A stretch of DNA of 64,000 nucleotides, taken from positions 99,023-163,022 of the forward strand of contig JAVSML010024230.1 of NCBI GenBank assembly GCA_038503035.1, given 5' to 3'. The DNA comes from Crocodylus rhombifer. Lineage: Eukaryota > Chordata > Crocodylia > Crocodylidae. Shown in pieces: positions 22,541-32,519 of the stretch. The stretch's first letter is position 1. The number at the start of each line of letters is the position of its first letter. Below the pieces are notes generated by a model. That model made no database searches and had not been told where the DNA came from. It was given only the letters and a program-made list of their open reading frames with translations. The position numbers were made by a program, and so were the translations under genes.

Positions 22541-24240
22541 CATAGGGTCATAGAAAAGTAGGGCTGGAAGGGGCCCCAAGAGGTTATCTATCTAGTCCAG
22601 GCTCCTGCTGAAGCAGGATAATCTCTGACTAATACATCCGAGTCAAGTGTCTATCCACCCAGGGACAGAGATTCCACAACTTCTCCAGGTACCCTGTTCT
22701 AATGCTTGGCCACTCCCACAGTCAGGAAGTTCTCCCTAATCTTCAAACTGAATTTCCTCTGCTGTAGCTTGAGGTCATTGCTTCTAGTCCTGTCCCCTAT
22801 GGCGACAGAGAATATATGATCTGCCTCTTCTTTATAATCGTCATTCAGGTGTTTGAAGACTGTCAGGGTGACTCGTATGGGGTGCACATGGGTTCACATG
22901 CACCCCCTACAAAAAGGTGTCACTGACACTGTTGGCAGCACCTGCATGTGGTTGCTGCTTGCCACCCTACCACCAGTACTGCTGGCGGCTTCTGCGGGCA
23001 GGCAGTTCACAATCCCCGCTGATGTTGACCAGGGGTCGGCACTTGCTGCCACCCCCACCACCACTGACAGTGCCAGCAACATCTTTGGGAGTTCCCCTGC
23101 ATATCGCTGCCATGTTCCCACCACCACCAGTGCTGCTGTGCCCCCCCAGCCGCTGGGTGCATGCGTCATTCATAAAGACTATTATCAAGTCCCCCTCAGT
23201 CTTTCCTTCTTCAGAATAAATAATTCTAGAATGTTCAGCCTTTTCTTATACATTATGCTTCCTGGGCCACCGAGAATTTTTTTGTTGCTCTTCACTGGAT
23301 TCTTTCCAATCTATCCACATCTTTCTTGAATTGAGGCCCAGTACTCCAGGTGAGGCTTCACCAGAGCTGAATAAAATAAAAGAATCATTTTCCTTGACTT
23401 GCAAGTGACATTTCTCTTGATACAACCCAATCTACTGTCAGCTTTTTTTGCAATAAGAAATCTTTTTTGGCTCCTATTCAGCTTATGGTGCAGTGTAACC
23501 CCCAGGTCTTTCTCTGCAGTACTGCAGCCTAGCCAGTCATTCCCCAGTCTGTATTTGTACATGCAGTTATTCTGGGCCAACTGAAGGACTTACCATTTGT
23601 CCTTGTTGAATCTTATCTGATTAATTGTGGATTGCTTCTCTAGTCTATTCAGGTCATTTTGAACTGTAGCCCTACCTTCCAGAGTGCTAACTCCACCCAA
23701 CTTGTTGTCATCCAGAAAGTTGCTAAGTGTGCACGTAATTCCATCATCCAAATAATTTAATGAAGGTATTAAACAATACCAGAACAGACTCTAGGGGAAC
23801 CCATTGTGATTCTCCTTCTAACTAGACACTAAACAAGATAAGCCAATCAGTTTTGTATCCAACTTACAGTTTTCCTTAGTTTGCTAATGACAATGCCATG
23901 GTTTATGTGTGAAAAGCCTTGCTAAAGTCAAGGTATATAATATCCACAGCTCTTCTCCCCTATTCCCCACCCCCACCACTCTTCTAAATTTACAGAGGCT
24001 GTCACTTTGTCATAGTAGGAAATCATGTTGGTCAAACATGACTTGTACTTAGTGAATCCATACTGGCTGTTCCTGATCACCTTGTGCTTCACAATAGATT
24101 CCTTGAGGACCCATTCCATGATCTTCCAAGACCAGGCTGACTGGTTTGTAGTTCCCCAAATACTTCCTTTTTTTTTTTCAAATCATTTGAGACCTCACCT
24201 GGATGTAAATAACAGTCAGCCTACTTCCTGAGGTGAAATA
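22541..24240 (-). mobile_element. CR1 LINE fragment (CR1-1), minus, with hAT-like insert
   Basis: The left edge, TCATAGGGTCATAGAAAAGT followed by GGGCTGGAAGGGGCC, is the complement of the conserved CR1 3' end. Reading leftward on the minus strand, RT-derived pieces include the region 24119-23928 (NSQYGFTKYKSC) and 23580-23311, with STAEKDLGVTL, LGCIKRNV and LLFYSALVKPHLEY, the usual C-terminal RT region of CR1. The RT catalytic box is not readable. It is 5'-truncated, as CR1 copies normally are, and broken by stops. A 311-bp insert sits at 22864-23174. CR1 is the main LINE of sauropsid genomes. Confidence 0.9.
22864..23174. mobile_element. hAT-like MITE nested in CR1-1
   Basis: A 311-bp GC-rich block interrupts otherwise continuous CR1 tail sequence. 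It is flanked by AAGACTGT (22856-22863) and AAGACTAT (23175-23182), an 8-bp duplication with one mismatch, the size typical of hAT transposons. Its ends (CAGGGTGACTCGTATG... and ...GCATGCGTCATTCATA) form only a weak inverted repeat. It codes for nothing recognisable. Confidence 0.75.
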
Positions 24241-24492
24241 TTTCAGCAGTTCATGTTTAGCTGTTAAGACTACAGAGTTAATAATGTCAGATGGGTACAG
24301 GAATAAACTAGGTCAATGATGCTCAACCTCCAGCCTGTGGGACAAATGCAGCCTGTGGAGCCATTGCATGTGGCCTGCAGGGCTCCCCACAAGTCAGAAA
24401 ATTTGGCAGTGGTGGATCACTTGCCATTAATTGGTAAGTCTACCATTTTGCTAGTACTTTAATCAACTGTACATTCTTTACTGCTATTCAAT
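24241..24492. other. Unassigned, possible hAT end
   Basis: The part from about 24313 (CTCAACCTCCAGCCTGTGGG and onward) resembles the ends of hAT-type repeats that begin with CAACCT and CGG-rich words, but no partner end or target duplication is visible. Confidence 0.3.
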
Positions 24493-24497
24493 AAAAC

Positions 24498-25387
24498 TGT
24501 GGAAGCGCTAAAGGTGTGATTTACATTGGGAGCCGTACTATCTGTCTGGTGCAGGGCCCCTCCCCTCAATTTTCCTACTATGACTTGGTGTTACTGAATG
24601 AAAGGGAGGGGTTCAGTGGAGATCTTCTTCCTGGGGGACCCTGGGGACAGTAGTACTCACTGTCTTGATGCGATGTTCTGCGGGCTCCGCCTCTCCTATA
24701 CCCTGTCCACTCACCAACCAAATGAGTGCCACCTGCATAGTTTAGGCATGTCCCATCAACCCCTTTCACAAGGGGGGCCAGTGTCAGCATGGGTTCTGGT
24801 GGGCTAGCTCGGTTCTCATGGCAGCTAGTGTCTCTGCCTTGGATGCTGATGGGCTAGGCTTCTGTCGGCTGGTGTCCTCCTTGCCTTCTCTGGGCGGGAC
24901 GCCTCTAAAGCTCTTTATCAAATAGACTGCTGGAAATGGGGTGGCGGGATGGAGAAGTGGTGAAACTGCCTCCTCCCTCACAGCCTTCTACAGGGGCTCA
25001 GCTTTCAATGGCTCAGGATGCTGACGCTGAGCCAGCTGCAGTGCTACTGACTGCCACAGGAGTCTCACCACACCAGGCATGCTCCAGACTGATGTGCTCC
25101 CTCTCCAATCCTCAGCTGGGTTCCGGTGGGGCTTTTAAATCTTCCTGCAGTGGCTGGTCCAGCCACCATGATTGGCTCTGCTGTTCCCCACCTGGGGAAC
25201 AGCTGATTAAACAGCCGGCATAATGCCTGCATGCATGGCCATGGCTGCAGCTGTGACTCCTTCTTTGGCTCTGGCTGAGCCCCTGGAGGTAAGTTTCCCC
25301 AGTGGGGGGGGGGCTTCTTGTGTGGCTTGGGGCCCATGGGGACTGCCCCCTCCCCTTCAGGAGCCTGTGGGGTGTCTCACCGGCACA
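24498..25387 (-). mobile_element. Gypsy B 3' LTR (left)
   Basis: 890 bp, from TGTGGAAGC to CACCGGCACA. It matches the right LTR (32520-33397) along its length with many substitutions, so the insertion is old. It lies next to the polypurine tract. Confidence 0.92.
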
Positions 25388-25402
25388 GACCTCCCCTCTT
25401 AA
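25388..25402 (-). promoter_or_regulatory. Gypsy B polypurine tract
   Basis: On the minus strand AAGAGGGGAGG lies two bases before the 3' LTR, the expected primer for plus-strand synthesis. Confidence 0.75.
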
Positions 25403-25449
25403 GTTGCCTTGTGGTATCTGGATCCCTTGTACAGCTTCCCAAAGAGCCT

Positions 25450-26057
25450 GATGTTCCTCCTCATGGGCATGATGTGCCTCCTCAGCCAACTTGCTTGGGC
25501 TGCCACATCTACAGAGGAAATCTGCTACAAAATTATTTTTGCCAGGATGGTGCACTACCATAAACTTAAAGGGTTATAATGCCAGAGCCCAGCAAGTAAT
25601 AATGGGCATTTTCATTTTGTTTCCTGGTTAGCCATTGGAGTGGGGCATGATCTGTTACCACCAGGAATTCCCATCCCATCAGGTAATACTTAAAATATTC
25701 TATTTCCTAGCGTATCACCAGGCACTCCCTTTTGATTGTGGCATACCTGGTTTTGGTGTGGCTGAGTTTGCGGTTGGCGAAGACGATCAGGCGCTTATCT
25801 TCCCAACATCTTTGCAGTAACACAGCCCCTAGGGCACTTCCCAATGCACCTGTCTGCAATATAAAAGGGGCAGAAAAATCATAGGTGTGTACCATGACAT
25901 CATGATGTATCACCTCCTTCAGTTCCTTGAAGCTCTTTCTCATTTCTGGTGTCCACGTTAACACCGCTGCTGATCCCCCTTTGAGTGCATCTGTGAGAGG
26001 TGCAGAGAGGTCTGCAAAATGTGGTATGAGCCACTGGTAATAACTGATGAGCCGCAA
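25450..26057 (-). pseudogene. pol: Gypsy B RNase H domain of pol
   Basis: On the minus strand the RT connection LISYYQWLIPHFADLSAPL is followed by LTWTPEMRKSFKELKEV, the HTYDFSAPFILQTGALGSALG segment and KLSHTKTRYATIKRECL. After a frame break, MVVHHPGKNNFVADFLCR near 25560 gives the end of the domain. In the catalytic segment the first Asp of the usual (T)DAS motif reads GA (QTGALG), so this copy has lost a catalytic residue. The domain removes RNA from the cDNA hybrid and here closes pol, directly before the LTR. Confidence 0.9.
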
Positions 26058-26059
26058 AA

Positions 26060-26857
26060 AGGAGCGGAGCTGTTTATGGTTGGGTGGTTCCTGGAATAGC
26101 CATATGGCCTATACCTTGTCTGTCAGGAGGCGGGTGGTTCCTCATCCTACCCGAAACCCCAGGTACGCCATCTTTAGCCCCACTAGTTGGCATTTCTTTG
26201 GATTGGTGGTCAAACCCACTGCTCAAAGTCCTCTCAGGACTACCCTTAGGGCCTTAGGTGTTGTTGCCCATCAGGAGTGAAGAGGATGATGTCATCTATA
26301 TAGGCTGCTGCATACAACACATGTGGCAAAAGTAGGGTGTCCATAAGCCTCTGAAAGGTGGCTGCCATTCCACTCAGCCCAAAGGGCATCCTTACAAATT
26401 TGAATAAGCCCCAAGGGGTCCTGAAAGTGGTCTTTGTGCTATCTATGGGTCACATCAGGATTTGCCAGTAACCTTTGGCTAGGTTGATGGTAGATATGTA
26501 CCAGGCTTCCCCAATTCTCTCAATGAGGTGGGTAATGTGTGGCATGGGGAAGGCGTCAAAGGTCATTAAAGCATTTAACTTTCTGAAGTCTATGCACAAG
26601 CAAAGTGACCCATCTGGTTTGACCACCAGTACAATGGGGCTACACCAAGGGCTTTGGGATAGCTGGATAATTCCCTGTTTTTGCATTTTTTAAATCTCCT
26701 GTTGTATCTCCTGCTGCCATCATTGGGGTATCAGCCTTCACCTTTCCCTGACTAGTGCCCCAGGCAGTGTTCTGATCTTGTGCTCAATGCCCCACACCCA
26801 CCCCGGGGTTTCCTGGAACACTTCCTAGAAGGCCTCTATTATTTCCAACAATTCCCA
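26060..26857 (-). pseudogene. pol: Gypsy B reverse transcriptase domain of pol
   Basis: The minus strand gives an RT in pieces. From 26686 it reads KQGIIQLSQSPWCSPIVLV, then a CIDFRKLNALM motif, and FPMPHITHLIERIG. The first catalytic Asp of the palm is replaced by Asn in STINLAKGYWQI (normally DL.KGY). The active-site box reads AAYIDDIIL near 26285-26310, so YIDD is kept. Stops and frameshifts separate these parts. RT follows integrase here. Confidence 0.92.
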
Positions 26858-27978
26858 TCATTGCTTGGTAACCAGACCTTCACCTAATTGCATGGAATCC
26901 TTCGATATGGATTCGCCTAATTCTAGGCAGAGAGGTCCCAGTTCTTCCACTGCCTCTTCTTCCTGTACTAGCCAGCCCTGTGGGGTCTTCCACTCCTTAA
27001 GGAGGGTTACGTGATAGATTTGATGCTCATAGCAGTGTCTCAGTTTGAGCACTTCATAGTCCACCGGCCCTACTTGACGGACCACTCTAAAAGGGCTTTG
27101 CCACATCATGAGTTGTTTGCTTGCTGATGCAGGAAGTGAGACCAAAACCATATCTCCTGGATAGAATGTTTGGGTTTTTGTCTTTCTATTATACTGGGCC
27201 TCCTGTTGTTCTTGTGCGGCTGTCAGGTTTTGGCAAGTGATCCGCTGTGCCTTGATTCAGTCCTGTCGTTCCTGTCGGTACCTCTCCACTGATGTTCCTA
27301 ACCCCACCGGTCACTCCCACTCCTCCCGGATGATCTTTAACAGTCCTCTAGGGTGGTGGCCATATACTAGCTGGAACAGCATCAACTCTTGGGGGGCATC
27401 CCTTAGGGCAAACAGTAATGTCTTGATTGTCCCATTTATTCTTTTGACTAAGCCGTTCATCTGGGGGTGATAAACCAAAGTTTTTAAGTGGGTGATGCTG
27501 AGGGTATTGCAAACAGCTTTCATCACTCCTGACTAGAAATTTGCCTCCTGGTTGGTGAGTATGCCTGTCCAGTATGCCTACCCTAGCTATCCATTTTAGT
27601 AGCTCCTCTGCTATACAAATTGTTATAATAGATCTGAGTGGGACCACCTCCAGGAACCTTGTGGCATAGTCTACTAAGACCAATACATATTGGTAGCTGC
27701 CGTGCAATTTTGGAAAGGAACCCACTATGTCAAGAGTAAATTGGGAGAACAGCATCTCTATTATTGGCATCGAGTGCAACGATGCCTTCTGTGGTCTCCA
27801 CTCCTGGGCCCTCTGGCATTCTGAGCAAGCTGCTTCCCACCTTTCCACATCTTCCTGCAGATGTGACCAAAAGAATTCTTGAATTACCCTTGCATGGGTC
27901 TTGGTATGTCCTAAATGACCCCCTAGCAGGGAGTCACGGGCCAATCTCCAAATGGAACGGTGGAGCAAGGATGGAACC
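26858..27978 (-). pseudogene. pol: Gypsy B integrase, core and C-terminal region
   Basis: The zinc-binding part (GGHLGHTKTHARV, then CSECQ) is followed by the catalytic core with FTLDIVGSFPK (first Asp) and VDYATRFLEVVPL, then a damaged stretch where LLTD is expected. The 27526-27311 piece continues with a KTLVYHPQMNGLV motif and FQLVYGHHPRG. From 27151 a GPY/F-like segment (MWQSPFRVVRQVGPVDYEV) ends the integrase. Its N-terminal start lies across solo LTR E, near 29004-29030, and reads into RQQLMVP. Integrase comes before RT, the diagnostic feature of GmrI-type elements. The gene is interrupted and dead. Confidence 0.9.
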
Positions 27979-28999
27979 TGTGGCAGAAAGCCACCTTGTT
28001 TCTCCCCAAAATCTCTGCCCTGTGACACTGACTAAAATCTCTGAGCAGCAACCATTTGATTAGGGTGGGTCAGCACGGAGGGGACCACACCCTGGCCGGT
28101 CTCTTTAGGTAACTTGAACTGGCTGCATTCCTGAGGGAGGGGGGGAAACCTGCTCCCTCTGCCTACGTGACTTGCATCAGTTACCTGGGTGGGGGGTTTC
28201 TACCTGGGGAGCTGGAATCTGCCTGGTAACAGGTGATGTATTTCCAATTGGTTGTCTGACAGCCAACTGGGGCTGACCTCCACTGGACCAGGTGATTGAG
28301 GTCACAGGGGCTATATAGGTTGGGAGGGGCAGGAGGCTCGTTCTTCTCTCTTCGGCCATGAGGTGAAGCAGCAGCAAAGCAGGGGAAACAGAGGAGCTTT
28401 GCCATCGGGACCTAGCTCTCTATCTCACTCCCAGACTCCAGAGGGGAAATGGAAGAACTCTGGAAGATGCGTGTGAGTAACCTACTCAATCTGATTAGAT
28501 ATCTAGCTGGCAGTAACACAGATGCGTAATCAAAAGGCTACCTCAGTCACACTGTTTGCTCTTTAGGATTTCTAAGATATTGCTCAGTCCTGTACCTTAG
28601 TTTCCCCCACCCCTCGTAATCAATAAAGTTCTCCTTTTTGACTGGTGTGGGAGACTTATTGAGGGGTGGGTCTAAATTATGCCTAAGAGACCCCTTAGGT
28701 CTGCGAACTAAGGGAGACTTTACTTCTTGCCCCTTGGCTTGGGGAAGTGCCCCAAGTGCCTGTACTGGGCTGAGTACCCGTCGGACTATTAGGCCTGTGT
28801 TTCCCCGAGGACACAGGGCCGAGACAGTCCCTTCTCGGGGTGGTGGTGGCGACGTTACCCCCAGACTAGCAAGTGTGTTCTGGGAGAGGGGTTGGCCAAG
28901 CATAAGGCGCCCCTAGGGAGGCATTCGGAGTCTGGAAGGTGGTTGGGCACAGGGAGGTGGGCGGCTCAACGCAGGAGCGCCCCCTACTGGCCCGCCACA
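27979..28999 (+). mobile_element. Solo LTR, family E, nested in Gypsy B integrase
   Basis: It begins TGTGGCAG and ends CCGCCACA, with a perfect 5-bp duplication GAACC (27974-27978 and 29000-29004). TATATA lies at 28312-28317 and AATAAA at 28622-28627, giving + orientation, opposite to its host. Host integrase coding continues across it. Length 1021 bp, and no internal sequence is present. Confidence 0.93.
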
Positions 29000-29004
29000 G
29001 AACC

Positions 29005-29504
29005 ATTAACTGCTGCCTTTCCATTGTGCCCTCCTCACCCTGCTAGACCTGATATAGCATCCCCCTGATTACCTCAAAGCCGGAGTGACTCCAGGATGTT
29101 CCCTCCCCAGGGTCCTCTGTCTCGAGCCATTGGAGTTCTTCATCTTTTCATTGAGCCTGGTGAAACTGCGTTTCGCTGGCCTCCTGTTCTAGGTCTATAC
29201 TGCCTTTTTTGGCTTTCTTCTTGTAAGGTGGACTTTCTCCAGCCCAGCCCTCTCCCCTTCTGAGTCACTTCTTCTCCTCCTCAGTTGCTTGTATCCATTC
29301 CAGTTCCATGTAGAACAACTCCTATTCTCAACCAAGGATCATCTTGCAGGCCATGGCTGGAATCAATCCAACCCACAGTTCTCCACGGAACTCCATCACC
29401 TTCAAAGGAAGGTAGCAGCTCCAGAAATGCATCTCACTGCCCAATATACAAGTCATCGTTAAGGATCTGGCTTCCTTTACCCCAGTCTATGGGGATAGAT
29501 CTGC
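29005..29504 (-). pseudogene. pol: Gypsy B protease-integrase spacer
   Basis: This stretch links the protease to the integrase start. In broken minus-strand frames it shows an acidic, Glu/Gln-rich linker and ends in a QQLMVPS segment at the first part of the integrase zinc domain. No separate function is visible. Confidence 0.6.
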
Positions 29505-29714
29505 TCAGAGTAGGGACTGGGAGCATCCCGTGTCTAGGGTTGCTCTTACTGCCTTATCCCCAATCCAGGCTGTTATGACGAGGTGGTCCCATCCTCCCTC
29601 ATGTGCAATGTACCCAAAGCTACAGTCCATGGGCTCCGGTTTCTCTGCCTCTTTTCCCTGCTCATGGGGTGGAGTGGATGTAGTCGACTTGTGGCCCAGC
29701 TTGCTTAGGCCCAA
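29505..29714 (-). pseudogene. pol: Gypsy B aspartic protease
   Basis: The minus-strand frame contains LVITAWIGDKAVRATLDTGC followed by SQSLL: the retropepsin active-site loop in its DTG form, preceded by the usual beta strand. It follows the zinc knuckle of gag closely, as in Gypsy Gag-Pol polyproteins. A stop follows soon after, so the second half of the enzyme is not readable in one frame. Confidence 0.85.
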
Positions 29715-30267
29715 ACCATATTCCCTGGCAATATGCCCAGTTCATCCGCAATGGTAGCAAATGACACCCCTCAATGTCCCCTTCCGTGGACCCATCTGCC
29801 TTGCTCCCCATTGGGGCCCAGGAAACTTGTCTACGCCCATGCTCATTTTATGAGCTGGCAAAGGCCTCCTCACTGCTCCAGGGTTGGTGCCTCTACACCA
29901 ACACCTGGGTGTCTTTCTCCAGGTCCCAGAGGAATTGCTCCAATAAGACCTGGTCAATGACCCCCTCCTGGTTGAACCTACCTGTCGGTAGCCATTTATT
30001 AAGAGCATCCCATAGGTATTGTTGCAAACCATGGGGCCCCTTGGCTTCCTTCAGCTTTTGTGCTTGGAATGCCTGTCTGTAGCTCTCTAGGGAAATCTCA
30101 AGTCTGTAGAGGATCACCACCTTTACAGTCTCATAATTCCAGGTATCCTCCCTTGACAGGGCCTGATAAGTGGCTTGGGCCTGGTCAATCACCAGGGCAC
30201 CTAACTGGTGGTCCCACTGACTGTGATCCAACGCTGTCTAGAGGGTGGTCCTCTCAAAAGCCTCTAT
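29715..30267 (-). pseudogene. gag: Gypsy B gag: SCAN-like capsid and zinc knuckle
   Basis: The frame at 30231-29893 (112 codons) carries the capsid C-terminal domain: WNYETVKVVILYRLEIS, then YRQAFQAQKLKEAKGPHG, and DQVLLEQFLWDLEKD. This follows the SCAN pattern (an Arg/Phe-rich helix, then a central helix, then LLEQFL). Toward 29760-29715 a zinc knuckle reads CYHCG, a stop, TGHIARE and Tyr where the last Cys is expected, so the knuckle is damaged. Known: the SCAN domain of vertebrate zinc-finger proteins is thought to derive from GmrI-type gag. Gag forms the virus-like particle. The N-terminal part lies beyond solo LTR D, at 32268-32440. Confidence 0.85.
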
Positions 30268-30271
30268 ATAT

Positions 30272-32267
30272 TGTTACCTGTCAGCTCCATGTTCTTGGGG
30301 AACCCTGACACAGGACACAGACTGTCTGACTCACAAAGAATCGCCATCACCTCCCCACCTCAACAGAAACTGATTAAGATGCAGTGAGAGACACACCTAA
30401 AACCCTTCAGATAAGGGTGACAAAAGTGCAACAAGTGCCCTAGGTCTCATTTGCATCTGAGATGGGAACAGATGACCATTCATTTACATGAGAGATGGAG
30501 AACAGAAAACCTGAAGCAGAGACTGCAGTGAATTCTGGGATCAGCAAAGCAGGGGAGCACTGCATGTTGGGGAAGCTGTGTTCCAAATGCTAATCAACCC
30601 CCACACCCAGCTCAGCATTTATCAGACCAGTTCTAATCTGGATTTACAAAGGACTTTTCCTTCCCCCGCCACACCTCTAAGCAAAAGTAAGTTTATTGGG
30701 CATCTCGGGCCATACATTCCCTGGTCCCACTATGGGAGGCCTATGTAAACTTAATTGGCTACAACTCGGTTGCCGGGTTAGAGAATGCTGAGGCAATAGA
30801 ACGAGTCAGAGGGGGTATGGGCAACATTTGAACAATGGTTCAAATGGTTATTGAACAGGGTTCATCACAGCGTCCAGCCCATTGGAGCCCTGTGCACAAG
30901 TGTTGTCATACTTTTCCCAAGACGACTGGTGGAAGTCCTCTCCACAACAGGTTATGAACACTCCAATAATTGCCTTCAGTCTGTTAAAAGACTATAATAA
31001 GATCTGGAAAAGTCATGCTAAGCTGAGGCTTGTTCACAGCAAGTAAAAATCCAAAAATCCTGATGCTGCAAGCTATTGTTTCTGAATTCACCAAGACAGA
31101 TCCCATCAAGTATATCTGCTATCCATAGGAATGTCAAGCTGGCTCCAAAGTAGATGTTTCCTGAGTATCAATCAAGTTCCTGAGATGTTGCACCCAGATA
31201 ACCCCTTGTCAATAGAAAAGACAATTTGATTTACAATATTGAGAATGCTTGAAAGAAGCTGAACTGAGGGTATAAAAATCTGTAAAAGAAGCAACAGTGT
31301 GTGTGCTGACACCACTCGCTTTGTTCTAGAGAAGCTGCAGGAGGAAGATCATCTCCCTTCAAGGATCATGCTGAGAACTTTGACCTGTCAGCTTTGCAAC
31401 CTGAGTGCCTTGGACTGGTGAGATCCCAGCTCTCTCTCTCTCTTTTCTCTTCTCTCTCTCTAAGCATAGATTTCTGAACTTGAACTGTATTAGTTAAGCT
31501 TGAGTTAAGTTTCCCCAAATACTTAGTGAAACCAGGGTATACTGTGACTGTTTGTGTTTGTTTTTCCTTTGCATGTCTATCACTACTAGTGTCAATATAC
31601 ATTTCATCTACTTAGCAATAAATAACTTTTATAGTCAAACTGGTGGTAACTGGGTATATTTTGCCTCTTTACTTCTCTTTCCCCACTTACTCTGTAGCAA
31701 CGCCCCTCTTACCTAAGCTAAAGATCCCTGTGTAGCCCAGAAATACTGTGGGGTCTGCTCATCAAGAGACTAAAAGATTGGGACTTGCTGAGTTTGAAAC
31801 ACATAAGGGGATCAGCTTGTACAGGCTGATTGACCCAGTTTGGCTCAGACATGCCCTAATGAACTGAACGCTGGCCCATGTGGGTGTCATCTGGACACCC
31901 AGCCAGATTCAGAGGTATTCTGTTTAATTGTGTGCTTGTGTCTGACTGTGGTTATTGTTGCTCTGATGAACTGATTCTTGGCATATGAGGGTGTCAGCCT
32001 GCCCATGCTGATCAACCCGGCCAGGTCAGGCATGTCATGTTAATCTGTGTGTGTTTGTGTGTATGACTGATTTGGTGACTAGAGGAACCCAGCCCCACTG
32101 AACTGAGTCCTGCAAGATAGCTCCACTGGGGGTGAGGGCTTGCAGAAGGGAGAGATACAGCTTCATAATAGAAACACAAGTAACACAAGCAGCACATTGA
32201 TAGAATTACCAAGACCCTAGCCCTAATAAATGAGGACACCCCAAAGTAGCGGGCAAATCTGGTAACA
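30272..32267 (+). mobile_element. Solo LTR, family D, nested in Gypsy B gag
   Basis: It begins TGTTACC and ends GGTAACA, and is flanked by the 4-bp duplication ATAT (30268-30271 and 32268-32271). TATAAAAA lies at 31271-31278 and AATAAA at 31617-31622, so it reads on the + strand. At 1996 bp it is a long LTR, like family R, and its terminal TGTTAC/GTAACA resembles the TGTAGC/GCTACA of family R; no clear internal similarity was noticed. Host gag resumes on both sides. A (CT)-rich run lies at 31432-31461. Confidence 0.9.
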
Positions 32268-32440
32268 ATATGCCTCAGGATCATCTTCCTGTGTCATATG
32301 CGGCATTTTGAATAGGGTGGCATTATGCTACATCCATTGCTGCTGATGTGCCCCCGTAGCTACTGTACCTCCAATACCTGCCCTCTAGCCTGGATGGCCT
32401 GCGTTAGCAGCTCTGCATGGGCTACTTCTGGTGGCTGCAT
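32268..32440 (-). pseudogene. gag: Gypsy B gag, N-terminal part
   Basis: From an ATG at 32440 on the minus strand the frame reads MQPPEVAHAELLTQAIQARG, a short helical start typical of this gag type. It continues past a stop to a DDPEAY motif next to solo LTR D. In related gags that motif comes just before the capsid. The start lies about 60 bases from the primer-binding site, as expected for the first gene. Confidence 0.75.
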
Positions 32441-32500
32441 ATCTGCTTGACCCAGGTTGGGATTTCTATCTCATTAATGCCAACTTTCCCAGCAAAGAAC

Positions 32501-32518
32501 TTCCTGGCCAATGCACCA
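32501..32518 (-). promoter_or_regulatory. Gypsy B primer-binding site (tRNA-Gly type)
   Basis: On the minus strand TGGTGCATTGGCCAGGAA lies one base inside the 5' LTR. It matches the complement of the tRNA-Gly(GCC) 3' end with CCA at 17 of 18 positions (tRNA from memory). Gypsy A has the same site with one further change. Confidence 0.9.
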
Positions 32519-32519
32519 C

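Noticed and set aside
22853..23329. 158-codon open frame on the plus strand
   Set aside because: It spans the junction of the CR1 and its hAT-like insert and runs against the CR1 coding strand, so it is a chance frame.
24313..24492. Possible hAT terminal sequence (CTCAACCTCCAGCC...)
   Set aside because: No partner end or 8-bp duplication was found, so it is described only as a possibility.
28181..28405. Frames around 28.2-28.9 kb as extra Gypsy B coding regions
   Set aside because: The GAACC duplication and TG/CA ends show this stretch is solo LTR E, not part of pol.
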